A stretch of 64,000 nt of DNA from Pedobacter planticolens (GCF_014172375.1 NZ_WNXD01000001.1:1550001-1614000); one strand, 5' to 3'. Shown: positions 1 through 9,849, counted from the stretch's first letter. Numbers and translations are program-made. Notes: a model not told the origin generated them from the sequence alone.

Positions 1-381
1 CTTCATCTCTTTACTATTAAGGAATAAGTTTCAATTGTGTTTGTGTAGCTAAAGGAGAAATAAAATTTAATCTTTTTTTCGTGCCACAAATCTAATCTAA
101 CATAAATATTTTATTATTTAACAAAAAATATTTTTTCAATTCCTGCTGCCCCATTAATTATCTTACTAAATAAGAGTATTTAAGCTTCATTATTAATACA
201 TTAGGCAATGATATAATGTGGAAAAGTATTTTAAAATATTTTTCGTAACAAAATTGATAATGTATTAATTGAGGTGATAATTACCCATTATGGGGAAATT
301 ATGATATATTAATGTAGAAATATATCTACATATAAATTTAATACTAACCTAAAATAGTTTTAATATTTTCAAGAAATCTTA
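1..381. other. AT-rich leading intergenic stretch
   Basis: No gene, RNA, or convincing promoter or terminator was seen. The stretch is strongly AT-rich with stop codons in all frames. It may hold the upstream region of a gene lying to the left. Confidence 0.5.
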
Positions 382-651
382 CTAATGACTTGTTATTAGA
401 GTTTCTTTAACATTTTCTAAACTAGCATTTAGAAACTTACATTCGATGAATTTACCAATGTCTGCTATAAATTCATTAGACATTTCTCTTCCGCCAATTT
501 GCTCCCAACCATTGGTTACTTTTTTAATGGTTCCAACTAATTGATCGCCGATGCAAACGCAAAACACATCGTTTACATCTAATTGTAATAAGGTATAGAG
601 ATATGGGAGTTGGTTATCAAACAATTCGCACAAATAATCAATTTTCACCAT
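382..651 (-). CDS. Small hypothetical protein, 89 aa
   Basis: The product is a short soluble protein without signal peptide or membrane segment. Composition is protein-like, with a central segment reading GTIKKVTNGWEQIGGREM followed by an amphipathic helix. It starts at an ATG and stands alone, about 160 bp downstream of the SMP-30-like gene on the same strand. I do not recognise a family. The balanced residue composition in an AT-rich stretch is the main reason to call it real. No function is proposed. Confidence 0.5.
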   Translation of the reverse strand: MVKIDYLCELFDNQLPYLYTLLQLDVNDVFCVCIGDQLVGTIKKVTNGWEQIGGREMSNEFIADIGKFIECKFLNASLENVKETLITSH

Positions 652-811
652 GATGCACTGTAAATTAATTTTCCATTGAATAAACCCTACAGCAATAACC
701 GAAATCTGACTTAATTGTTTGTAAAAAAATAGTTGTAAAACTATTCTTATGCAAAAGCTAAATCAGTTAATGAATTTAAGAATTTTTGAGGATAAATGCA
801 ATAGAAATAAT

Positions 812-1720
812 CTACTCCACTCCCTTTACTTGCATTGGCAAGGTATAAATAGAATTACCTGCGGTGATAAACAAGATGTTTTTCTTTTTTCCTGCAAAGC
901 AGATGTTAGATGTGCGTGTGATTGAAACATTGATATATGCAATTTGCTTACCTGCTTTATTGAAGACAGTAACACCGTTTCCGGTTAAGTATATATTTCC
1001 TTGCTCATCTAAAGTCATTCCGTCTGAACCTTGATTGATAAGTAATACTCTATTTTTTAAAGAGCCATCTGGTTGAATATCGTATTGATAAGTTTTACTG
1101 CCTTTTGCATCGGCTACATATAATGTTTTTCCATCGGCTGTGCCTACAATACCATTTGGTCTTTGTAAACTATCATCGACTACTGTGACTTGTTTATCCC
1201 TTTTGGGCAGGTAATAAACTTTCTCTCCTACTATTTCGGGAGCTTTTCTTGCCCAGTAGTTTCTTTGATAATAAGGATCGGTAAAGTAAATACCTCCTTT
1301 TTTATCTATCCATAAATCATTTGGACCATTTAAGTTGCTTTCTTTGGGATTTTGATAAATGAGTGTTGGGTTTGCATTTTTATCGAATGATAGAATTTGG
1401 AAGTTTTCATCTGCACAGGCAAGCAAGTTTCCTTTTTTATCGAAATAAGTGCCATTTGCTCTTGAGGCTTTATCTGTAAACAAAGTTAGTTTATTATCTA
1501 CGCTGTATTTCCAAATTGTATTGTTTGGTTGGTCGGTAAAGAATACGTTGCCTTTTTTATCGACTGATGCACCTTCTGTAAATTTGAATTGGGAAGAAAT
1601 TAGTTTTAGACTATCTTGATTAAAGAGTGTTTTATTTCCGCTTTGCGCTTTTACTGCTAATGAGGATAAAAAACAAACTATAAATATCTTGATAGCTAAG
1701 CTAAATTTTATCCTTTCCAT
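812..1720 (-). CDS. Exported SMP-30/gluconolactonase-like six-bladed beta-propeller
   Basis: The 302-residue product has a Sec signal at about residues 1-26 (ends VKAQ), followed by an SMP-30/LRE-type propeller. The family's usual metal ligands can be placed at Glu49 (in FTEG), Asn189 (in RPNG) and Asp233 (in GSDGM). NGPNDLW at 131-137 is the typical substrate-loop motif. Family members hydrolyse sugar lactones or related esters with a divalent metal; the substrate here is unknown, and the signal puts it in the periplasm. The start overlaps the end of the upstream methyltransferase gene by 13 bp, so the two are probably translationally coupled. It is the last gene of the cmoA-led set. Family call is firm; enzymatic role is inference. 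Confidence 0.82.
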   Translation of the reverse strand: MERIKFSLAIKIFIVCFLSSLAVKAQSGNKTLFNQDSLKLISSQFKFTEGASVDKKGNVFFTDQPNNTIWKYSVDNKLTLFTDKASRANGTYFDKKGNLLACADENFQILSFDKNANPTLIYQNPKESNLNGPNDLWIDKKGGIYFTDPYYQRNYWARKAPEIVGEKVYYLPKRDKQVTVVDDSLQRPNGIVGTADGKTLYVADAKGSKTYQYDIQPDGSLKNRVLLINQGSDGMTLDEQGNIYLTGNGVTVFNKAGKQIAYINVSITRTSNICFAGKKKNILFITAGNSIYTLPMQVKGVE

Positions 1721-2430
1721 GTACCGCTTTTCTTTAAATAACGGATGGTAAGGTAATAAATAGCTAAAACAATAGCCGTAGCAATTCCTATTTTATTTCT
1801 TAATTCTTCATCACCCTGTGTTAATTGTGGGTAATAGAAAAGTAGGATAACTATGATCCCTGCTAGCCAAACGGTTTGTGTATTGTACTCTTTAATAAGC
1901 CAACGTTTACCGTTAAATGCCATGTTGTTTATGGTTTTTGTGAGTCCACTGAAGTTAATCCACCATCTGTTTACACGAGTGCAATAGGCATCGAATTGTT
2001 CGCCGAACTTATTTCTCAGGAAGTTTTCTTCTGCTAATACAATGGCTTGGTATATAAAGAGAAATAAGGGGATGAATATGACCATGAATAGTAGTGAGTT
2101 GATTAAAATACCTACTCCTACTAGCATTAACACATTACCTACATATAATGGATTGCGGCAATGGTTAAAAAATCCTTCGATTACGAGATGATCTGCGTAT
2201 ACATTTTTATCTTTTCCGCCACGTACGATATAGGCTAAGGCTATGGCTACGCCGCGAATTAATTGTCCGACGATGGTGATGAATAGGCCTATAATTAATG
2301 GATATAGATAATAATTTTTGCCTAATGTGCTTTCTTTAAATATTTGTGGGGATGGAATAAACAGGGCTAGGTACAGGAAGATAAATAAGAAGTTTCTGTA
2401 CTTGAAAAAGAAGTTACCTATTGCGATCAT
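1708..2430 (-). CDS. ICMT/PEMT-type integral membrane methyltransferase family protein
   Basis: The 240-residue protein is mostly hydrophobic, with about five to six membrane segments. It carries the signature of the isoprenylcysteine carboxyl methyltransferase / phospholipid methyltransferase superfamily: HCRNPLY at about 90-96, then hydrophobic helices, then EENFLRNKFG at about 134-143 and a Tyr-Cys-Arg-Val-Asn-Arg-Trp-Trp motif. These elements form the S-adenosylmethionine site in characterised relatives. Bacterial members rarely have prenylated substrates, so the acceptor is unknown. It begins one base after the cmoA stop and overlaps the SMP-30-like gene downstream, indicating a three-gene transcript. 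An extra C-terminal pair of hydrophobic helices (about 185-235) follows the catalytic part. Confidence 0.8.
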   Translation of the reverse strand: MIAIGNFFFKYRNFLFIFLYLALFIPSPQIFKESTLGKNYYLYPLIIGLFITIVGQLIRGVAIALAYIVRGGKDKNVYADHLVIEGFFNHCRNPLYVGNVLMLVGVGILINSLLFMVIFIPLFLFIYQAIVLAEENFLRNKFGEQFDAYCTRVNRWWINFSGLTKTINNMAFNGKRWLIKEYNTQTVWLAGIIVILLFYYPQLTQGDEELRNKIGIATAIVLAIYYLTIRYLKKSGTWKG

Positions 2431-2431
2431 T

Positions 2432-3172
2432 TTAGTTTTTTACTGCGATAAAGCCTGTGAAATTATACCATTTAAAGAATGTTTCGGTGTGTGGGAAGCC
2501 TGCTTCTTTGAGCATTTTAAAGTTTTCGCTTAATTTATAGGGGATTAATACGTTTTCTAGGGCTTCTCGCTTTTGTGAGATCTCCATTTCGCTGTAGTTA
2601 TTGCGACGTTTATAATCGTAATAGTATTTAATGAAGTTTCTGTTGAAGAGGCTATCTTCTGCTAGGATTTTTTCGGAGATGATTAATACGCCTCCTGGTA
2701 CTAAACCATCGTATATTTTTTTTAATAGTTTTTCTCGGAATATTGGGCGGACAAATTGTAGTGTTAGGCAAAGGATAACTACGGATGCATTTTCGATTTT
2801 AATATCTTCGTGTAAATCTGCTTGCACTAATTCGTATTTTCTTTTAAAGTCGGCTTGTTTTAGTTTAACATCGCATTTCTTTAGCATTTCTACTGAATCA
2901 TCTACGCCTATAAACTTAATGTTTTCTGCTACATAAGGGTTTAAACCTATCATGGTTGTACCTGTTGAACAGCCTAAATCTACTACATTGGTATTGGGCA
3001 AGGCATGTTCTATTGCCAATTCTATTATCATGCGCTGTATTTCGTTGTAGAAAGGGACTGAGCGCTCTACCATATCATCGAATGCGTTGGCTACTGTGGC
3101 GCCGAACTTAAAATCGGATGGTTTTTTTATTTCTTCTTTGAAGACGTTGTCTAGGTTATCTTTTTTATTCAT
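2432..3172 (-). CDS. cmoA: CmoA-like carboxy-S-adenosyl-L-methionine synthase
   Basis: The 246-residue protein matches CmoA along its length: FDDMVERSVPFYNEI near residue 31, the SAM-binding VVDLGCSTGTT at about 63-73, LTLQFV after the Rossmann core, then YKRRNNYSEMEISQKREALE and a C-terminal aromatic run FFKWYNF. CmoA converts SAM and prephenate to carboxy-SAM, which CmoB uses to carboxymethylate the wobble uridine of certain tRNAs. No cmoB is in this window. It is first in a tightly packed set with the ICMT-like and SMP-30-like genes (1-bp gap, then 13-bp overlap). A related class I methyltransferase is the alternative, but the full set of CmoA motifs makes it less likely. Confidence 0.82.
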   Translation of the reverse strand: MNKKDNLDNVFKEEIKKPSDFKFGATVANAFDDMVERSVPFYNEIQRMIIELAIEHALPNTNVVDLGCSTGTTMIGLNPYVAENIKFIGVDDSVEMLKKCDVKLKQADFKRKYELVQADLHEDIKIENASVVILCLTLQFVRPIFREKLLKKIYDGLVPGGVLIISEKILAEDSLFNRNFIKYYYDYKRRNNYSEMEISQKREALENVLIPYKLSENFKMLKEAGFPHTETFFKWYNFTGFIAVKN

Positions 3173-3583
3173 TCTTTTTCCGGGTGGTTCTGGTTTCTTA
3201 TCTGTGCTAAATAACGATGTTTTAATGGTAAAATATATTTCAATTGGTTTGATTAAATTGATTTAACTTTTATTTAACATATAAAAGGGTGTTTTGTTCG
3301 TTTTGGACTTTGTTAGGGTTAAAAGGATTAATGATTGTCGCATTGACAAAGAGAAATACATGATGAAAATTAGCAAGGAATAGGTTTTTACTTGCAGATT
3401 TAAGGGATTTATCCGCACAAACACCAATAATAACAAGAATTACAGTATAAGTTTTTAATGAAAGCAACTTTATACAGCTTAATATTACAATAAATTGCAA
3501 ATTTTAGTAGTGTTTATACTAAACTATACAATTAATTATGGATTTTATTGATTATTTAATGGTAGTTTGTGTGATTTCAGTTC

Positions 3584-3680
3584 TTGCAGTTGACATATTG
3601 AAAGTTGCAGTTGGTATATTGTAAGTTGCAGTTGACATATTGTAAGTTGCAGTTGGCATATTGTAAGTTGCAGTTGATAT
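3584..3680 (+). repeat. 21-bp tandem array A, about 4.6 units
   Basis: Units begin at 3584, 3605, 3626, 3647 and 3668 (partial). The consensus begins TTGCAGTTGACAT and ends ATTGTAAG; GAC alternates with GGT/GGC between units. The period is exactly 21 bp with few substitutions. It lies in the gap between the minus-strand genes at 4181 and cmoA. Confidence 0.95.
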
Positions 3681-4115
3681 TATAAACAAAGTAGCAGGTA
3701 TTACACTACTAATGGTTGTCATTCCAAGCAGAGCGGTCGTCAGTTCAAAAGGAGCATGAAAGAGATTGTACCATAGGCATTCCTTTGGAGCCAAAGTAGG
3801 TGAAGAACCTTCTTTGCAAAGGCGAGGTGTTTTAGTTTATTGCGCTGTTTTGGGTTTATTAAACCTGATTGTAGTGGAAATACTTTTTGTTTTTACAGGT
3901 TTTTGTGTTGAAGCATAACAGAAAGGTTTCTCTGCTACGGTCGAAATGACGGAAAACGTTGATACAAAAAGATTGTAACGGAAAGCAGGGCTGACTTTAA
4001 TAGATGTTACTGGTTGAGCTTTTCAACTAATTTTTATTTCGACCATATGGGTGCATAGAGAATATATTGTATGGCGCAAGGCAATTAGTTTGCTTTTTTA
4101 CTGCTTTATAATCCC

Positions 4116-4133
4116 TCCAGATAGCTATCTGGA
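4116..4133. repeat. 18-bp perfect palindrome TCCAGATAGCTATCTGGA
   Basis: The perfect dyad is followed by GGGAATGACGA, the same ending as the 84-bp palindromic elements at 19957 and 26589. Its core GATAGCTATC also sits inside the decayed element at 20081-20158. It is probably a relic of the same repeat family. Confidence 0.7.
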
Positions 4134-4180
4134 TTTATGGGAATGACGAACTGGATTGTAAAATGATGGGATTGCAGATT

Positions 4181-4489
4181 TTAATTTTGCTTGAAGATAT
4201 TAATGGCGGCTGTTTTCCAGGGGATGTAGTTTAGTAGGGCGCAGGTTTTTGCTACTTCCGTTTCTATGAAGCTTGGTACATCGTTTACAATTCGCCAACG
4301 GATGGTGTATTTTGGGTTATAGCTGATGTATATTACTACGTCTTCTGATAAGGGTTTTTGTGTTGCAAATTGTTTTAAATGAATGTTTTGCAATTCTGAG
4401 GCTAGGCGAATTAATCGCTCTTTCATTACTTTGGCTAAAGAGGCGCTTGGGTTAAATTCATCAAATATGGCAAGGACAGTTACATTCAT
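4181..4489 (-). CDS. Hypothetical protein, 102 aa
   Basis: The ATG at 4489 (MNVTVLAIFDEFN) is preferred over the upstream TTG at 4522, which would add eleven unconvincing residues. The product is soluble, without signal or membrane segment. It has an N-terminal helix-rich half (KVMKERLIRLASELQ) and a C-terminal half with alternating beta-type residues. No family is recognised. It stands alone on the minus strand, beyond the terminator that closes the SusD gene, so it needs its own promoter. Confidence 0.55.
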   Translation of the reverse strand: MNVTVLAIFDEFNPSASLAKVMKERLIRLASELQNIHLKQFATQKPLSEDVVIYISYNPKYTIRWRIVNDVPSFIETEVAKTCALLNYIPWKTAAINIFKQN

Positions 4490-4708
4490 ACGGCAGGTAC
4501 TAAATACTATTATTTTTAGCAAATGTACTTAAATAAATTTGTTTTTAGGCAAGAAAATGTCAGAATTAGATCAGAATAATATGATTTATACAAATTTCTA
4601 TATTCTTAAAAGAGTTGTAATCTTTATGAGATTGATACGATTTAAACTAATTGATTAGCTAAAAAAGGATGATAGTTGAGTAGTAACTAATTTGATTTAT
4701 TAGGGCAT

Positions 4709-4742
4709 AAAAAAGCCGTGGATCTAACCAGGATCCACGGCT
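4709..4742 (-). terminator. Rho-independent terminator of the ROK-SusC-SusD operon
   Basis: An 11-bp perfect stem (AGCCGTGGATC at 4714-4724 with its complement at 4732-4742) and a 7-nt loop are followed, on the minus strand, by a run of six T. It lies 14 bp past the SusD stop. Confidence 0.93.
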
Positions 4743-4755
4743 ACCAATTATAAAC

Positions 4756-6666
4756 TTATGGTTTTTTTGCCCACCATAAAGGGGTTAGTACTGCATCTGC
4801 TCCTGCTAAAGCAGTTACTGCTTGATTATACCCTTTAATATTACTGTTTTTAAGTGATGAAGGGTATTTTACTCTTTGAGAGAAAAATTTTACACTGCTT
4901 GTTAAATAGGTAGCGCTATTTAAATCTGGTAAGCCTGGCATTGGGTTTTCAAATACTGGGTTTTCATAGAATGGTAAGCCTAATCTTCTATGATCGTTCC
5001 AGGTTTCGATAGGTAGCCAAGGTGTTTGTGCAATAAATTTCTGCGTTAATATTTTGGTCATGTGATCGTTTCTTATTGCTCCTGATTTATATAAATCATT
5101 TTTTGGATAAGCAATATTAACTGTACCTGTTGCGCCAGTAATTCCGTCTTCGTAATTCATGGTTCTTGTAGCACCTGGTTCTGTTGTATGGCTCCAACTT
5201 ACAGAGGTACCTACTCTATTATAATCTGTTGAGGTTAAATAAGAGCCAACGGTTACATTCATGTATTCGAAGCTTTTTGCGATACCAGTTTCATAAGCTG
5301 TTTGCGCTGCTACTGGGCTTGCCCAACCACGCTCTGCTCCTTCTGCTAAAAGGAAATAGGTTTCCCATGGACCAAAGAATACACGTTTATTGGTTCCGGC
5401 TCTAAATTTTAAATTTAAAATTGGTTTACAACCTGGTGTGTTTATTACTTGATTCATTGCTCCTTTTGCTCCCCAATCTCCATCGGTTTTAGCATTCCAA
5501 GTATATTTTGCATCGATTGTTTTAACTACTGCACCGCTTGCATTTTTTAAATCTTTTGTGCTTGCTATAAAATCAGATCCTAGGTTTGGATATAATGAAT
5601 TTGTGATATCTCCAGGCACTGTAAATATTTTATACATACGCGGATCTATTGTGTAAGGAAGTCCATTAAACCAGTAACCTGCGGAAGGATCGTTGGTTTT
5701 AGATGAAAATTGTTCTGTAAATCTTTGTCCCATCCAGTCTGCTGGTTTAACATAGGCTGAAAAAGCAGGTAATTGATCGGCAGTTTTAACGCCTCCTAAA
5801 CCTACAGATAGATTATTAAGTGTTGCAGAGATTGGTAAACTCATCCATGAGAAATCTTTTCTATATACACTACTTAATGCATCGTAACTGTTTGCAGTTT
5901 CTGCTACTTGAAAAGTTTGATCTGCAGCGCTAATGAAATCGTTTGTTGCAGCTGCTGCTTCAAATTCTGCTTTTGCTTTTGCAGGATCGATTTCTGATAA
6001 ACGCATGGCTAAACGCATACGCATTGAGTTAGCGTATTTGCGCCATTTTGCATAGTTATAGCCAAAAGCTGGGTCTTGCTTGGCTAGATTGGTTGGGTTA
6101 ACAACGCTTACATCTAATTTAGCGCTTGCATCTTTTAATTCATCAAGCAAGAAATAATATACGGTTTTTACGTCTTTAAACTCAGGGTTAACACCTTGAA
6201 AACCATCTACAGGAATTGGTCCGAATGTATCAGACAATTCGCTCATTAAATAGGCACGCCAAATACGAGCTACTTGTATTAAGTTTTTAGTATATACTTT
6301 GGATGTACCTGCTGCAATTTGTTGGTTACCTACATCTATTGCACTATTTGCAGCGTTTAACCAACTAGATGCTTGTCTGTAATATTCGCTTGTCCAACCA
6401 TCATCATACCCTCCTTCAGAAAATGTTTCTCCATCTTCATCTTGCATGGTGTGGCCACCGGGTACCCAGTATAAAATAAACATACGTTCGGCCAGGCCTG
6501 GCTCTTGTTGTGCTCCTATTATAGAATTATCTATAAAGTATTCTACTTGTACTTGATCTGCGCTTGCAGCAAGTGGGTTTTTATTAATTTCATCAAATTT
6601 TTTGCAGGATGATAGTACGACACAGGTAGCTATTAGCAAATATGATTTTTTAAATATCTTTTTCAT
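4756..6666 (-). CDS. SusD/RagB-family outer-membrane nutrient-binding lipoprotein
   Basis: The 636-residue protein has a lipoprotein signal with lipobox LSSC (Cys21) followed by KKFDEINKNP, the typical mature start of SusD-like proteins. The body shows the family's helical repeats (RAYLMSELSDTFGPIPVDG near residue 135, KWRKYANSMRMRLAMRLSEI near 205) and the C-terminal WLPIETWNDHRRLGLPF block. It is longer than classical SusD and resembles the SusD-like_2 subgroup. It would sit on the cell surface and cap the SusC channel encoded 18 bp upstream. No carbohydrate-active gene adjoins this pair, so the ligand cannot be inferred. Confidence 0.93.
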   Translation of the reverse strand: MKKIFKKSYLLIATCVVLSSCKKFDEINKNPLAASADQVQVEYFIDNSIIGAQQEPGLAERMFILYWVPGGHTMQDEDGETFSEGGYDDGWTSEYYRQASSWLNAANSAIDVGNQQIAAGTSKVYTKNLIQVARIWRAYLMSELSDTFGPIPVDGFQGVNPEFKDVKTVYYFLLDELKDASAKLDVSVVNPTNLAKQDPAFGYNYAKWRKYANSMRMRLAMRLSEIDPAKAKAEFEAAAATNDFISAADQTFQVAETANSYDALSSVYRKDFSWMSLPISATLNNLSVGLGGVKTADQLPAFSAYVKPADWMGQRFTEQFSSKTNDPSAGYWFNGLPYTIDPRMYKIFTVPGDITNSLYPNLGSDFIASTKDLKNASGAVVKTIDAKYTWNAKTDGDWGAKGAMNQVINTPGCKPILNLKFRAGTNKRVFFGPWETYFLLAEGAERGWASPVAAQTAYETGIAKSFEYMNVTVGSYLTSTDYNRVGTSVSWSHTTEPGATRTMNYEDGITGATGTVNIAYPKNDLYKSGAIRNDHMTKILTQKFIAQTPWLPIETWNDHRRLGLPFYENPVFENPMPGLPDLNSATYLTSSVKFFSQRVKYPSSLKNSNIKGYNQAVTALAGADAVLTPLWWAKKP

Positions 6667-6684
6667 CGTTTCTAGTATTAAAAT

Positions 6685-9600
6685 TTAAAAACCTACGGTT
6701 AAGTTAAAAAGGAAAGTACGAGTTGTTGGTGCACTACCGTTTTCAAAACCTGTTGCATTGGTACCAGTTGCATAAATAGATTCGGGATCTAAACCATTCA
6801 TATGGCTTTTAATTAACCAAACGTTATTGCATGATGCGCCAATTTTTACTCTTTGGATTGGAGTGCTTGCAAAGAATTTACGAGGTAAATCATAACTTAA
6901 CTGCACATTTCTTAGTCTTATATTAGAGGCATCATAAAGGTTTGCTTCTGTAATACCTAAGTTGTTTGCACCTGCAACTGCACCCCAATAGTTTTGTGGA
7001 CTTACTTTAACTGTATTTTTTTCGTAGGTGTTTGTACTTGTATTTAATACTACTCCATCTACTAAAATATCATCACGTAAACCATTTGTAACTGTATTTG
7101 ATGCGGTTCCGAATTGTTGCATATCTGCAAGTGTACCAGAGAATATTTTTCCACCAAAACGAGCATCAACCAAGAAAGATAAACCTACGCCTTTGTAAGA
7201 AAATGCATTTGTAACACCTAATAGACCTGTTGCTTGTTGGTTACCTAATTTGATATTTTGAGGATCTTTTTGTGGTAAACCTGTGTTTCTTAAAATAAGT
7301 TGACCATTGTATTGGCTGCTTGGATCGTTTACTCTTAGCAAATGAGATCCGTAAATTTCACCATATTTCTGTCCGGCAACTGCCATAATCTGAACATCAT
7401 CATATCCGCCAAGGGCGTACGTAGTTACATCTTTACTAATTGAGTTTACTACGTTTTTATTTGCTGAATAGTTTACTGTTACATTCCAATTAAATGAGTT
7501 TGGATTATTAAGGATGCGGCCATCTAACATGACTTCAATACCTTTGTTTTCGATATCTCCAGCATTTATTTTTTTGGATGTATATCCGCTTAATCCATCC
7601 ATTGGAAGATTAATTAATTGTTGGGTTGCATTAGATTTGTAGATGGCTAAGTCGAACCCTACACGGCTTTTGAAGAAACGCATTTCTAAACCAGCTTCGT
7701 ACGATTTGATTAACTCACTTTTTACATTTGGATCAAAAAGTATGTTTCCTCTTCCGGCTGTTGTACTACCTAGTGGATCTTTACCAATTGAAAACGTGTT
7801 ATATAATTGATAAGGTGATAAATCATTACCTACTGATGCATAAGATGCTCTTAATTTTCCATAGCTAATCCATGATGGTAATGTTTTGTTCATTCTGCTA
7901 AACATTTCTGTAAATACATACGAAACACTTACCGATGGATAGAAAAATGAGCGATTTGCTGGACTTAATGTAGATGACCAATCGTTTCTGAAAGTTCCAT
8001 CAACAAATAAATAGCCATCATAATTTAAACCTACTGAACCATAAACTGAATTAATTGCTTTTTGACTATAACCTTCGGTTACGCTTGGGCTTGATGTACC
8101 GTTATTTACTGAGAATAAATCTGGTACGGTTAATGCGCCAACGCTACTTCCGATTGAAGTATTTTTTTGGCTCATTAAATTTCCACCCAATGTTAATACC
8201 CCTCCTAGTTTTCCAAAAACATTATCTTTTCTGGCGGTGATTAAAGCGCTATAGTTACTTTCTGAGAAGGTGCTTTTACTTAATCCATATTTACCAGTAG
8301 ATACTGCAGTTTGACCTGCATAAGTTCTGTTATCTGCATTGGTAGTATAAATATCTGAACCTGCTTTTATTTCAGCATTAAGCCAATCTGTGAATTCATA
8401 TTTTAACCCTCCGTTTAATAAGAAACGATCTCTAATATCTTGATTAAGGTTGTATTTAGTTCCCCAATATGGATTAACTTCATTGCCGCCGTTGTACCAT
8501 AACATTTTGTTGTTTTGATCTGTTGCACCTTTAAAATCTGTTAAAGGAAGTGTGCGTGGAAGCAAGTATAATGCATAAAAAGTATTATCGCCTCTTGGTC
8601 CGCCTTGCGGTCTGTTTTGCGCATTAGAGTTAATGTATTGAATTTTAGTTTCTAATGTCCAACGGTCATCTTTTCCAAATTTGCTAACCGCCTTTGCCAT
8701 TAAGTTATTTCTGGTCAGCTTTGCTCCTGGTATCATACTTTTATCATCTAAGCGATTAAATGAAGTATAAACAGATGTTGATTTATATTGTTGTTGGAAA
8801 GAGATACCTTGGTTAGAGGTTAATCCTGTACCAAAATAATCGCCAATATTATCAGGAACTGTTAAAGGAGCAGTTGAACCATCCCATTTTGTTACGGATT
8901 GCCCGGTTACTTTAGGTCCCCAACTTGTACGAGATTTTGGATCGTAGATATTATTAGAACCCTGAGCATAATCATTTTGCATGTTAGGGTTGGTAAATAA
9001 ACTTTCGATACCTAAAGATGACGTAATTGTAATACCTAAACCAGCTTGTGCTTTACCAGATTTAGTAGTAATTAAAATTGCACCATTACCTGCTCTTGAA
9101 CCATAAAGCGCTGCAGCAGATGGACCTTTTAAAACTGTCATTGTTTCAATATCATCGGCATTGATATCTGCCATACCATTACCCATATCTAAAGTTGGGT
9201 TATAGTAATCGTTGTTCGTTGCACCTGTAAAGTTATCCAGAGGGATACCATCAACCACAATTAGGGGCTGATTTGATCCTGTTAAGGAATTATTACCACG
9301 CAACGTAATTTTAGATGATCCGGCAGGTCCGTTACTTGAGCGTGAGATTTGCAAACCAGCAACTTTACCTGTAAGTGCATTTACCAAGTTTGGTTCTTTA
9401 GCCTCTACTAAGGTTTCTCCCTTTACTTCTTGCACAGCATAACCCAAGGATTTTTTCTCTCTTTTAATACCTAACGCTGTTACAACTACTTCTGTAAGGG
9501 TGTTGTTTACGTTTGTTAAGGTAATATCCACGGTAGCCGCCGATCCAATTATGGTTTCTTTAGTGCCATACCCTAGATAGGTAAATACCAAGGTGTTGCC

Positions 9601-9807
9601 TTCTGTTGCAACAATTGAAAACTTTCCATTAGCGTCTGTTTGTGTGGCTTTGGATGTTCCTTTGACGAAAACACTAACTCCAGGTAGTGGGCCAGATGTT
9701 TCCCTTACCGTTCCGGTAATGGTTTTTTGTGCAAAAGCTGTTATTGTTAAAAAAGTTAACAACAATATACTTAAACACTTTAAGTACACTTTTTTCATAA
9801 TTTTCAT
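6685..9807 (-). CDS. SusC/RagA-family TonB-dependent outer-membrane transporter
   Basis: The 1040-residue protein has a Sec signal (ends TAFAQ), a carboxypeptidase-regulatory-like domain at about 30-105 (ITGTVRETSG... through FTYLGYGTKE), a plug with LIVVDGIPLDN, and the SusC hallmark LKGPSAAALYGSRAGNGAI. A C-terminal barrel ends in Phe (LFNLTVGF). It imports a ligand captured by the SusD partner, using TonB energy. The start may be the ATG at 9807 or the ATG at 9798 (MKKVYLK), which gives a more typical signal peptide. The ROK regulator gene ends 42 bp upstream on the same strand, so all three genes probably share a transcript. Confidence 0.95.
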   Translation of the reverse strand: MKIMKKVYLKCLSILLLTFLTITAFAQKTITGTVRETSGPLPGVSVFVKGTSKATQTDANGKFSIVATEGNTLVFTYLGYGTKETIIGSAATVDITLTNVNNTLTEVVVTALGIKREKKSLGYAVQEVKGETLVEAKEPNLVNALTGKVAGLQISRSSNGPAGSSKITLRGNNSLTGSNQPLIVVDGIPLDNFTGATNNDYYNPTLDMGNGMADINADDIETMTVLKGPSAAALYGSRAGNGAILITTKSGKAQAGLGITITSSLGIESLFTNPNMQNDYAQGSNNIYDPKSRTSWGPKVTGQSVTKWDGSTAPLTVPDNIGDYFGTGLTSNQGISFQQQYKSTSVYTSFNRLDDKSMIPGAKLTRNNLMAKAVSKFGKDDRWTLETKIQYINSNAQNRPQGGPRGDNTFYALYLLPRTLPLTDFKGATDQNNKMLWYNGGNEVNPYWGTKYNLNQDIRDRFLLNGGLKYEFTDWLNAEIKAGSDIYTTNADNRTYAGQTAVSTGKYGLSKSTFSESNYSALITARKDNVFGKLGGVLTLGGNLMSQKNTSIGSSVGALTVPDLFSVNNGTSSPSVTEGYSQKAINSVYGSVGLNYDGYLFVDGTFRNDWSSTLSPANRSFFYPSVSVSYVFTEMFSRMNKTLPSWISYGKLRASYASVGNDLSPYQLYNTFSIGKDPLGSTTAGRGNILFDPNVKSELIKSYEAGLEMRFFKSRVGFDLAIYKSNATQQLINLPMDGLSGYTSKKINAGDIENKGIEVMLDGRILNNPNSFNWNVTVNYSANKNVVNSISKDVTTYALGGYDDVQIMAVAGQKYGEIYGSHLLRVNDPSSQYNGQLILRNTGLPQKDPQNIKLGNQQATGLLGVTNAFSYKGVGLSFLVDARFGGKIFSGTLADMQQFGTASNTVTNGLRDDILVDGVVLNTSTNTYEKNTVKVSPQNYWGAVAGANNLGITEANLYDASNIRLRNVQLSYDLPRKFFASTPIQRVKIGASCNNVWLIKSHMNGLDPESIYATGTNATGFENGSAPTTRTFLFNLTVGF

Positions 9808-9849
9808 TTTTAGATTTAGAATTGGGTTTAATTATTTGGATGATTTAGT

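Larger units (their letters stand above)
3173..4180. other. Gene-free 1-kb stretch rich in short repeats
   Basis: No convincing gene. Two minus-strand open frames (3270-3500, 3552-3794) look non-coding; the second merely translates a 21-bp tandem array. The stretch also holds a fragment at 3921-3951 ending CGAAATGACGG and a hairpin unit near 4108-4152 ending GGGAATGACGA. These endings recur in other intergenic regions of this window. Confidence 0.6.

Noticed and set aside
3270..3500. 76-residue minus-strand ORF
   Set aside because: Composition is hydrophobic and random-looking, there is no neighbour support, and it lies in repeat-rich intergenic DNA.
3552..3794. 80-residue minus-strand ORF with TATYNM repeats
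   Set aside because: It is a translation of tandem array A plus flanking repeat DNA.
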